Shown one piece after another: positions 1-5,030 of a stretch of DNA of 6,413 nt. The position numbers and the translations under genes were made by a program. Every line of letters begins with the position of its first letter. Position 1 is the stretch's first letter. The DNA comes from an uncultured Oceanobacillus sp. Lineage in GTDB: Bacteria > Bacillota > Bacilli > Bacillales > Amphibacillaceae. The DNA lies in assembly GCA_938004015.1 (NCBI GenBank), contig CALKWU010000140.1, positions 1-6,413 of the forward strand, given 5' to 3'. A model generated the notes under the pieces. It was given only the letters and a program-made list of their open reading frames with translations. It was not told the DNA's origin and did not search any database.

Positions 1-138
1 AATGAATTGGTGGAAAATACAAATGCGTACAAAAATGACAAAATCTTTTATTTGAACCCGGAATACTGGTACTTGTCCGGTGGCGGTCTCATATCCGTCG
101 CTGAGATGGTGAAAGAAATCGATGCATCGATTGATTGA
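1..138 (+). CDS. Iron-siderophore ABC transporter substrate-binding protein, C-terminal fragment
   Basis: Only the last 45 codons are present; the frame is open from base 1 and stops at TGA 136-138. The end of the protein contains FYLNPEYWYLSGGGL followed by a helix-like SVAEMVKEID tail. That pattern resembles the C-terminus of Gram-positive siderophore-binding lipoproteins of the periplasmic-binding class III (FeuA/YclQ-like) group, where such a segment closes the second lobe. If correct, the full protein is a membrane-anchored lipoprotein that hands ferric siderophore to an ABC permease. The family call rests on recall of the C-terminal pattern, since the lipobox and main domains lie outside the window. 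A hairpin terminator follows, so this is the last gene of its transcription unit and is unrelated to the sugar genes downstream. Confidence 0.6.
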   Translation, partial: NELVENTNAYKNDKIFYLNPEYWYLSGGGLISVAEMVKEIDASID

Positions 139-163
139 AAATAAATAGTAAGAACATGTCATT

Positions 164-200
164 AGGCAACCTTCCCTTTCTTAGGTGTAGGTTGCCTTTT
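164..200 (+). terminator. Intrinsic terminator after the binding-protein gene
   Basis: A perfect 9-bp stem pairs AGGCAACCT (164-172) with AGGTTGCCT (189-197) around a 16-base loop. The plus strand then runs into TTT (198-200), giving a short U tail. It begins 25 bases past the stop codon of the upstream fragment. Read on the minus strand, the stem is followed by AATGAC rather than a T run, so it is unlikely to stop transcripts coming from the minus-strand genes. Confidence 0.65.
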
Positions 201-228
201 ATAGTCGACCATCCAATTTTTTCAACTT

Positions 229-534
229 TTATTGGATGACATCATTTCCGAAGACGAATGTCATTAATGCACTGACTGAAAACCCAATGATGACTGCCAA
301 TAATAGGCGCTTTTTCAATAAGTGCTGTTCTTCTTTTTTTCCATCGATTTTCGTCAATACGAGTGCCATCCCAATCGTAGCAGAAATGCCGCCACTTAGA
401 AAATAATTCACGGATGGCGGCAGTCGTAAATATTCGAAAGGAACCGTAAGGATCATCATGCCACCAAAGAGAATGATGAGAAAGATGAAGACGCCCTTGA
501 AACTGATGCGGGGAATTAACTTAAATTGATCCAT
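229..534 (-). CDS. Small membrane protein of unknown function (three predicted helices)
   Basis: A 101-residue protein not recognised as any named family. It has three hydrophobic segments at about residues 14-32, 43-61 and 77-95. They are joined by a short PFEYLRLPPS loop and a charged loop with KIDGKKEEQHLLKKR (about 62-76), so it is probably an integral membrane protein with little outside the bilayer. The ATG start at 534 is well supported: GGGAGGT (minus strand, 547-541) lies 6 bases upstream. It sits 171 bases downstream of the EIIC gene on the same strand and could be cotranscribed by read-through, but no clear promoter or terminator between them settles this. The codon pattern and ribosome binding site argue for a real gene. 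The sequence gives no link to sugar transport. Confidence 0.75.
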   Translation of the reverse strand: MDQFKLIPRISFKGVFIFLIILFGGMMILTVPFEYLRLPPSVNYFLSGGISATIGMALVLTKIDGKKEEQHLLKKRLLLAVIIGFSVSALMTFVFGNDVIQ

Positions 535-614
535 AGCAATACCTCCCGTATGATTCGGCGTTGGTTGGATTGAAGCGTCAAAGTGTCGGTACGATCGGAG
601 AAGGAGACAATTTA

Positions 615-666
615 GGGAAACGGCGTAAAGGAATGGTGAGCAATCATACTCATTCGACCGTTTCCC
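615..666 (-). other. Hairpin-forming inverted repeat between EIIC and the small membrane gene
   Basis: GGGAAACGG (615-623) and CCGTTTCCC (658-666) form a perfect 9-bp inverted repeat. Inside it a second small stem pairs GAATG (631-635) with CATTC (651-655). It lies 40 bases past the EIIC stop codon, where a terminator would be expected. However, on the minus strand the stem is followed by TAAATTG, which lacks a T run. It may be an RNA 3'-end or processing structure, or a weak terminator. The remainder of 535-705 shows no supported gene. Confidence 0.4.
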
Positions 667-705
667 ATCGATTCGTCCCTTTTACTACCCGGTTATGTTA
701 CGTTC

Positions 706-1995
706 TCATGTTTTCTGACTTCCCTCTTCATACTCTCCTTTTTCCATGGCGACCATCTTATTATCGTAAACTTTGAAAAACGGCAAGTAGATGAGGATCG
801 AGATGACAATATTTACGAGAACCAATATGATGGCTCGCCAATCACCTCCAGTTGCCAGATACGCTCCAATGGGCGCTGGCAAAGTCCATGGAGCCCGTAT
901 GAAAGTCGGTGACACGAGTCCGATGGATGTAACGGTAAATGCAATCGTTGCGGTGACAATTGGCACGATGATGAATGGAATGATTAAAATTGGATTCAGG
1001 ACGATCGGTGCACCAAATACGACAGGTTCATTGATGTTGAATATACCAGGTGCAATAACTGTTCTCCCGAGATTTTTCAAATATTTTGACCGAGCGAAGA
1101 AAAGCATGACAAGTACAAGACCTAACGTTGCACCAGAACCTCCAATCCAGATGAACCATTGATAGAGCGGTTCAGGAGCAATGTGCGGCAACAGGCTTGC
1201 ACCCTCAGCAGCAGCTTCACTATTGTTCAACAAATAAACTTCCCAGACCGGACGCGCTACCGAACCGACGACAGATACCCCATGGATTCCAAAGGACCAG
1301 AAAAGTGTGATTAAAAATACTGGAATCAATACCCCAATGAGACTATCGCCAACAGTGACGATCGGTGCAAAAATATTTTGGACAAGCAAGTGCAAGTTGA
1401 CGCCCATTAAGACGGTGATAGCGGAAATTAAAAGAATGACGATCGTGGCTGGAATAAGTGCTTCAAATGAACGACCGACAGAATCCGGAACCGATTCCGG
1501 CAATTTGATCGTAATTTCCTTCTGCTTACATATCCTGAAAATTTCAACCGCAATGATGGAGACGATAATCGTCACGAATAGCCCATTCCCACCTAAATAT
1601 TGCATCGGCAAAACGAAGCCCAATTCCTCGATCGCAGTTGGCGTAATCGTCAAGAGTAAAGCGACGACAGCAATTTGTCCACCTGATAACGGATCGACTT
1701 TATAAGAATTCGCCAAGTTATAGCCAATTCCAAAGGCAACATATAAAGACATAATGAACATCGTCATTCGGTAAGGTATTAGAATCTCAGCCGCATTCTC
1801 CGCTGCCCATGCGGTGATTGCCCAAGTTTCAGGAAACGGTGGAAAAGCGACAAGCAAAAAGAAAGAACCTACAATGATGAAAGGAAGGGAAGAAACAACC
1901 CCGTCACGAATTGCCAATAGATGCCTTTGTTCTGCCACTTTTGCCATAGGACCAGCAACTGTACGTTCCAAGAAATTTATCATTCGATTCATCAT
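706..1995 (-). CDS. PTS lactose/cellobiose-family membrane transporter subunit EIIC
   Basis: This is the membrane channel subunit of a lactose/N,N'-diacetylchitobiose-type phosphotransferase system; it carries a sugar across the membrane for phosphorylation by the partner EIIB. The 429-residue length is normal for the family. About ten hydrophobic segments are visible, for example near residues 33-52, 77-97, 108-125, 135-155, 181-200, 216-236, 284-302, 334-355 and 386-408. Family hallmarks are FGIHG (His238) and FNINEPVVFGAPIVLNP (Glu323); the matching His and Glu contact the sugar in known ChbC structures. ATG 1995 is chosen because AGAGGTG (2008-2002) stands 6 bases upstream. An in-frame TTG at 2025 would add 10 residues and overlap the EIIB stop, but has no good ribosome site. 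The EIIB gene is 22 bases upstream in the same operon. The true substrate is not readable from sequence; the neighbours suggest a wall-derived amino sugar rather than cellobiose. Confidence 0.93.
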   Translation of the reverse strand: MMNRMINFLERTVAGPMAKVAEQRHLLAIRDGVVSSLPFIIVGSFFLLVAFPPFPETWAITAWAAENAAEILIPYRMTMFIMSLYVAFGIGYNLANSYKVDPLSGGQIAVVALLLTITPTAIEELGFVLPMQYLGGNGLFVTIIVSIIAVEIFRICKQKEITIKLPESVPDSVGRSFEALIPATIVILLISAITVLMGVNLHLLVQNIFAPIVTVGDSLIGVLIPVFLITLFWSFGIHGVSVVGSVARPVWEVYLLNNSEAAAEGASLLPHIAPEPLYQWFIWIGGSGATLGLVLVMLFFARSKYLKNLGRTVIAPGIFNINEPVVFGAPIVLNPILIIPFIIVPIVTATIAFTVTSIGLVSPTFIRAPWTLPAPIGAYLATGGDWRAIILVLVNIVISILIYLPFFKVYDNKMVAMEKGEYEEGSQKT

Positions 1996-2001
1996 TTTAA
2001 A

Positions 2002-2008
2002 CACCTCT
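2002..2008 (-). promoter_or_regulatory. Ribosome binding site that decides the EIIC start
   Basis: AGAGGTG on the minus strand lies 6 bases before ATG 1995. It favours that start over the upstream in-frame TTG at 2025, which lies inside the end of the EIIB gene. Confidence 0.65.
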
Positions 2009-2017
2009 TCATCTTTA

Positions 2018-2326
2018 CTATTCAATCAATTCCTTGAGGGTTTTATACAATGCCGGTCCCCCCATCGGTGTGTAAGCATTTGGCGGAATCGCTCCGACAG
2101 GGACTCCCGCTTCATCTGCCTGTCTTTTGATTCCGTCAAAACGATGGCGTATTTGCGGGGCGACCATAATAACGTCCCATTCGTCTTTTAATTCCATTTC
2201 CACTTCACTCGAACCGATCGCTTTCACTTCCAGTTCTTCTCCGTGTTTTTTAGCTTCTTCTTTCAAAGCTTTCACTACGATGGCACTGGACATGCCACCT
2301 GAACAGACAAATAAAACTTTTTTCAT
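2018..2326 (-). CDS. PTS lactose/cellobiose-family phosphocarrier subunit EIIB
   Basis: A 102-residue soluble protein that takes phosphate from EIIA on a cysteine and passes it to the sugar bound by EIIC. The N-terminal beta strand and phosphate loop MKKVLFVCSGGMSSA carry the active-site Cys8, as in the PTS_IIB lactose/cellobiose family, and the length is typical of the stand-alone domain. Further family features are DVIMVAPQIRHRF (about 51-63) and the C-terminal PMGGPALYKTLKELIE helix. ATG 2326 is preceded by a near-ideal AAAGGAGGTG five bases upstream. It is the first gene of the minus-strand unit, with EIIC directly after it. The EIIA partner is not in this operon but starts the divergent one. 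Regulation is probably from the promoter near 2589-2617 and the cre-like site beside it. Confidence 0.94.
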   Translation of the reverse strand: MKKVLFVCSGGMSSAIVVKALKEEAKKHGEELEVKAIGSSEVEMELKDEWDVIMVAPQIRHRFDGIKRQADEAGVPVGAIPPNAYTPMGGPALYKTLKELIE

Positions 2327-2463
2327 GTTTTCACCTCCTTTGTTTTCATGAGATCGACCATCGATAAAATGGATGGCAGGTGTTTGCTTGTGTTGGCTAG
2401 TCTTCTATTGAATAGTTTATGATACGCTATGACTTGTCTAGAACTTAATCAGCTGCAGGATAT

Positions 2464-2580
2464 TCAATTTTTGCTGAAGTCTGGTGTTGTTTTTCTATCC
2501 GTACCGAATAAATATCTATTAATATGCAAATCTTTCATTGTCACCAACCTTTTCCAAAAAACAAATGTAAAGGCTTTCAT
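2464..2580 (-). other. Possible leader reading frame upstream of EIIB (38 or 24 codons)
   Basis: An open frame on the minus strand runs from ATG 2580 to TGA 2464-2466. ATG 2580 would sit almost at the predicted transcript start, so translation would be nearly leaderless. An inner in-frame ATG at 2538 has AAAAGG nine bases upstream and would give a 24-residue peptide starting MKDLHINRYLFG. No family is recognised. It may be a leader peptide, a gene remnant or chance, since short frames are common by chance. Confidence 0.2.
2566..2579. promoter_or_regulatory. Candidate CcpA operator (cre-like site)
   Basis: TGTAAAGGCTTTCA (minus strand TGAAAGCCTTTACA) fits the catabolite-responsive element consensus with one mismatch, in the normally conserved central CG. 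It covers roughly +3 to +16 of the predicted minus-strand transcript, a position where CcpA can block initiation or early elongation. This suggests glucose repression of the EIIB-EIIC operon. The central mismatch lowers confidence. Confidence 0.45.
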
Positions 2581-2588
2581 TTACCCGT

Positions 2589-2617
2589 ATTATAGGACAA
2601 ACGAAATTAATAATCAA
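2589..2617 (-). promoter_or_regulatory. Sigma-A type promoter for the EIIB-EIIC operon
   Basis: On the minus strand a -35 box TTGATT (2617-2612) and a perfect -10 box TATAAT (2594-2589) are separated by exactly 17 bases. Transcription should start near 2581-2583, giving a leader of about 255 bases before the EIIB ATG. It is the best promoter match seen in the region on this strand. Confidence 0.6.
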
Positions 2618-2654
2618 TATATTTTGAATAAACCATAAAAATTAATTTCAAAAT
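2603..2654. repeat. Interlocking inverted repeats, candidate operator between divergent promoters
   Basis: Two perfect inverted repeats overlap here: GAAATTAAT (2603-2611) with ATTAATTTC (2641-2649), and ATTTTGAA (2621-2628) with TTCAAAAT (2647-2654). The left part overlaps the -35 box of the minus promoter and the right arms abut the -10 element of the plus promoter. GAAA/TTTC arms like these are reminiscent of RpiR/MurR-family operators, but that link is inference and AT-rich sequence can produce repeats by chance. Confidence 0.4.
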
Positions 2655-2664
2655 GTGGTATGAT
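2654..2664 (+). promoter_or_regulatory. Extended -10 promoter for the EIIA-mupG-kinase operon
   Basis: TGTGG followed by TATGAT (2659-2664) matches the Gram-positive extended -10 form TRTGnTATAAT with one mismatch in the hexamer. No good -35 box lies 16-18 bases upstream, which is common for extended -10 promoters and for promoters that need an activator. The predicted start near 2671 leaves a short leader of about 23 bases containing the GGGGGGA ribosome site (2682-2688). Confidence 0.55.
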
Positions 2665-2693
2665 GACTTTAACGATATGTTGGGGGGATTTTT

Positions 2694-3020
2694 ATGGATG
2701 TGGAATCGGTCGTGTTCAAGATCATTTATCATGGTGGCGATGCGAAGGCACTTGCTTATGAGGCATTGCAACTAGCACATGATGGGAACTTTACGGAAGC
2801 GGATGAAAAGATGAAGGAAGCAAATAAAACGTTGAACAAAGCGCATCTAACACAAACGGAGCTCATCCAAGCGGAAATTAATGGTGAAGATGTAGACATA
2901 TCGCTCCTCGTCGTCCATGCCCAAGATCATTTAATGACGGCAATCAGCGAAATGTCGTTGATTGAACAAATGATGAAACTATTGAAGCGCGTCCATCATT
3001 TAGAAGAAAAAATGAACTGA
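2694..3020 (+). CDS. PTS lactose/cellobiose-family phosphocarrier subunit EIIA
   Basis: A 108-residue, largely helical cytoplasmic protein that accepts phosphate from HPr on a histidine and passes it to the EIIB cysteine. The family signature LLVVHAQDHLMTA is present: His75 is the expected phosphorylated residue and Asp78 the expected metal-coordinating residue that helps hold the trimer. The N-terminal IIYHGGDAKALAYEALQLAHDGNF helix pair is also typical, and the length is normal. ATG 2694 follows GGGGGGA at 2682-2688. It opens the plus-strand operon, 12 bases before the muramidase gene, while its EIIB and EIIC partners are divergent. That arrangement ties the transporter to amino-sugar enzymes rather than to a 6-phospho-beta-glucosidase. 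Confidence 0.94.
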   Translation: MDVESVVFKIIYHGGDAKALAYEALQLAHDGNFTEADEKMKEANKTLNKAHLTQTELIQAEINGEDVDISLLVVHAQDHLMTAISEMSLIEQMMKLLKRVHHLEEKMN

Positions 3021-3032
3021 GGAGGAGAGAAA

Positions 3033-4121
3033 ATGGGGAAACTTGGAATCTCGATTTATCCGAATCATTCCACTGTGGAAGCGGATAAGCGGTATATTCA
3101 AATGGCGCATAAATATGGATTCACTCGAATTTTCACTTGTCTTTTGTCCGTTGATGGCGATAAAGAAAAAATTTTGATCGACTTCAAAGAAACGATCCAG
3201 TTTGCAAAACAGCTCGGATATGAAGTGATCTGTGACATCCATCCCCGAATTTTCGATGAATTAGGTGCTTCTTATGATGACCTGTCGTTTTTCCACGATT
3301 TAGGTGTTGACGGTATTCGCCTTGATCTCGGATTCACCGGCAATGAAGAATCGCAAATGACATTCAATCCTTATGGGCTTTCCATTGAAATCAATATGAG
3401 CAATGCGACCAAATATCTCGACAATATATTGAGCTATCAGCCGAATCGAAGCAAATTGATCGGCTGCCATAACTTTTATCCCCATCGTTATTCAGGTCTG
3501 TCCTATGATTTTTTTAGAACATGTAGTGAAAAATTCAAGAAAAATGGATTGCGGACTGCTGCTTTCGTATCATCCCATGACGCGACCTTTGGACCATGGC
3601 CCATTATGGAAGGGCTTCCAACGTTGGAGATGCATCGCAATTTGCCGATTGATGTGCAAGCAAAACATTTATTTGCGACGGGTTTGATCGATGACGTCAT
3701 CGTCGGCAATGCTTATGCTTCAGAAACAGAATTGAAACAGTTGCGTGAAATCAACCGGGAAAAGCTCACCTTCAACGTGAAAGTGTATGAAGAAACGACG
3801 GAATTAGAGTGGACGATCATCTTTGATGAGCCTCACTTTTTTCGCGGTGATGTATCGGATTACATGATCCGTTCGACACAAAGTCGGGTGAAATATCGTG
3901 GTGAATCATTCCCACCGCACCATACCCGGGATATTAAGCGAGGCGATATCATCATCGAGAGCGATTTATATAAGCAATATGCCGGTGAGTTGCAAATTGC
4001 TTTAAAGGACATGGAGAATTCAGGGAAATCCAATGTCGTCGGTCGCATCCGGGAGGAAGAAATATTTCTGATTGATTACTTGGAACCTTGGAGTAAATTC
4101 GCTTTTTCGGAATGGAGATAG
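3033..4121 (+). CDS. mupG: DUF871/MupG-type 6-phospho-N-acetylmuramidase
   Basis: This protein matches the DUF871 family, whose characterised Staphylococcus aureus member MupG hydrolyses MurNAc-6-phosphate-GlcNAc to MurNAc-6-phosphate and GlcNAc in the cytoplasm. At 362 residues it has family length. A TIM-barrel-like N-terminal domain (about 1-240) opens with LGISIYPNHS and continues with IFTCLLS, EVICDIHPRIFDELG (64-78), GVDGIRLDLGFTG (91-103), GCHNFYPHRYSGLS (144-157) and PTLEMHR (196-202). A smaller C-terminal domain (about 245-362) holds YMIRSTQSRVKYRG. No signal peptide is present, as expected for a cytoplasmic enzyme acting on a PTS product. ATG 3033 follows GGAGGAG (3021-3027). It is the second gene of the operon, directly after EIIA. 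The exact substrate is inferred from the family; related disaccharide phosphates cannot be excluded. Confidence 0.88.
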   Translation: MGKLGISIYPNHSTVEADKRYIQMAHKYGFTRIFTCLLSVDGDKEKILIDFKETIQFAKQLGYEVICDIHPRIFDELGASYDDLSFFHDLGVDGIRLDLGFTGNEESQMTFNPYGLSIEINMSNATKYLDNILSYQPNRSKLIGCHNFYPHRYSGLSYDFFRTCSEKFKKNGLRTAAFVSSHDATFGPWPIMEGLPTLEMHRNLPIDVQAKHLFATGLIDDVIVGNAYASETELKQLREINREKLTFNVKVYEETTELEWTIIFDEPHFFRGDVSDYMIRSTQSRVKYRGESFPPHHTRDIKRGDIIIESDLYKQYAGELQIALKDMENSGKSNVVGRIREEEIFLIDYLEPWSKFAFSEWR

Positions 4122-4127
4122 GTGAGG
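4121..4127 (+). promoter_or_regulatory. Ribosome binding site favouring ATG 4131 of the kinase
   Basis: GGTGAGG lies a few bases before ATG 4131. The competing GTG at 4122 falls inside this element and would depend on the weaker GGAGA at 4114-4118, only 3 bases away. Confidence 0.45.
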
Positions 4128-4130
4128 GAC

Positions 4131-5030
4131 ATGTTTCATATCGGAGTGGATGCAGGAGCAACGAAGACCCATGCTGCTATCATGAATCGCAATCGTACAA
4201 TTTTATACGAAGTGAGTACAGGACCAGGGAATATGGCCGTTGATTTTTTTGAGGCGGAGAAACATATTGAAAAAGCTATCGCAAAATGCCTTGAATTCAA
4301 TGGAGAATACGAATATGAATATATTGTCCTCGGAATTGCCGGGATTGAAAAAGGAAATTTAAAAAGTGAAGTGGCCCATACATTAAAGCGGAAGTTTGCT
4401 TTACCGGTGCTCGTTTTGAACGATGCGGAGTTGGCATTTTATTCATTGTTTCAAGAAAAAAGCGGTATCTTGGCAGTTGCTGGGACAGGATCGATAGTCA
4501 TTGGAAAGCATCATGAGGACTTTCTTGTTGTCGGTGGTTGGGGACATCTCGTCGGTGATGAAGGGAGTGCCTATGATGTAGGAATTCAGGCGCTTAAAAC
4601 ATTAATACGGGAAATCGATCGAGGCGGTGTCAAGTCTTCGCTCGCCAAGGAATTGGTGAAAACGTACCAGCTTCATGGAACAGCACACATAAAATCATTC
4701 ATTTACAGTTCTTCCAAAGCTGAAATCGCTGCACTTGCCAATTTTGTTGCACAATTGGCTGATGCCGGTAATGGAAACGCCTTGGACATACTAAGGCAAG
4801 CTGGAAAACGGTTGGCCGAACAAACCTCTATCTTGGCACGACGTTTGGCACTGCAACCACCGATTTTTGTCGGATGCAGAGGAAGTTTATTGGAAAAAAA
4901 TGACGTTGTCCAGAACGTTTTTCAAAAAACATTAGAGGGATCCTTTGGGGAATGTTCTCTATTATTTAGTGAAAAACCGGTCATTACGGGTGCTCAATCT
5001 GCTTGGTTTGCGGAAAAGGGGGAAAAATGA
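4131..5030 (+). CDS. BadF/NAGK-family amino-sugar kinase (probable GlcNAc or MurNAc kinase)
   Basis: A 299-residue ASKHA-fold kinase of the BadF/BadG/BcrA/BcrD group, to which N-acetylglucosamine kinases and the clostridial MurNAc/GlcNAc kinase MurK belong. It has the phosphate-1 loop GVDAGATKT (5-13), LNDAE with probable catalytic Asp98, the phosphate-2 loop AGTGS (117-121) and the family signature GWGHLVGDEGSAYDVG (136-151). The adenosine-side loop reads VGCRGSLL (247-254), a departure from the more usual GGV-like form. It probably phosphorylates GlcNAc set free by MupG to GlcNAc-6-phosphate; MurNAc is an alternative substrate. The ATG at 4131 is preferred, while a GTG at 4122, adjacent to the mupG stop, would add three residues. 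Its stop codon directly abuts the anmK start, so coupled translation is likely. Confidence 0.85.
   Translation: MFHIGVDAGATKTHAAIMNRNRTILYEVSTGPGNMAVDFFEAEKHIEKAIAKCLEFNGEYEYEYIVLGIAGIEKGNLKSEVAHTLKRKFALPVLVLNDAELAFYSLFQEKSGILAVAGTGSIVIGKHHEDFLVVGGWGHLVGDEGSAYDVGIQALKTLIREIDRGGVKSSLAKELVKTYQLHGTAHIKSFIYSSSKAEIAALANFVAQLADAGNGNALDILRQAGKRLAEQTSILARRLALQPPIFVGCRGSLLEKNDVVQNVFQKTLEGSFGECSLLFSEKPVITGAQSAWFAEKGEK

Larger units (their letters stand above)
2327..2693. promoter_or_regulatory. Divergent control region between EIIB and EIIA operons
   Basis: This 367-base AT-rich gap separates the two divergent transcription units and holds no recognised gene. From right to left it contains the extended -10 promoter for the plus operon, two interlocking inverted repeats (2603-2654), a minus-strand sigma-A type promoter (2589-2617), a cre-like site (2566-2579) and then about 255 bases of leader for the EIIB transcript. 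The leader has a 38-codon minus-strand frame (2464-2580). It also has a short hairpin, ATCGA-TGG-TCGAT, close to the EIIB ribosome site. No LicT/SacT-type antiterminator site or known riboswitch was recognised in the leader. Confidence 0.7.

Noticed and set aside
211..237. A 7-bp inverted repeat (ATCCAAT/ATTGGAT) at the end of the small membrane gene, considered as its terminator.
   Set aside because: No T run follows the stem on the minus strand, and the stem includes coding bases and the stop codon, so it does not qualify.
561..776. A 71-codon plus-strand frame between the small membrane gene and EIIC.
   Set aside because: It has no clear ribosome site and a low-complexity, non-protein-like translation. 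It runs into the EIIC gene on the opposite strand and overlaps the hairpin.
1996..2025. A longer EIIC starting at TTG 2025.
   Set aside because: It has no ribosome site, overlaps the EIIB stop and adds a hydrophilic 10-residue extension, while ATG 1995 has a well-placed AGAGGTG.
2374..2388. A sigma-54 like promoter on the plus strand (TGGCAG near TTGCT), attractive because some Gram-positive PTS operons use sigma-54.
   Set aside because: The GG and GC pairs are 9 rather than the required 10 bases apart, the orientation points away from EIIB, and the nearest plus-strand gene is about 300 bases downstream.
2412..2440. An alternative minus-strand promoter nearer EIIB, with TAGACA, a 17-base spacer and AACTAT.
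   Set aside because: The -10 box matches only three of six bases, and the TTGATT-TATAAT promoter at 2589-2617 is far better. Kept only as a weak alternative.
2431..2445. A GntR/HutC-type operator (TGTCTAGAAC, similar to GTnTAnAC sites of NagR-like regulators).
   Set aside because: Only one half-site fits; the other arm is shifted by one base, so the palindrome is broken.
2429..2638. A 69-codon plus-strand frame in the divergent control region.
   Set aside because: It has no ribosome site, its translation is typical of AT-rich noncoding DNA, and it lies across the promoter, cre-like site and inverted repeats.
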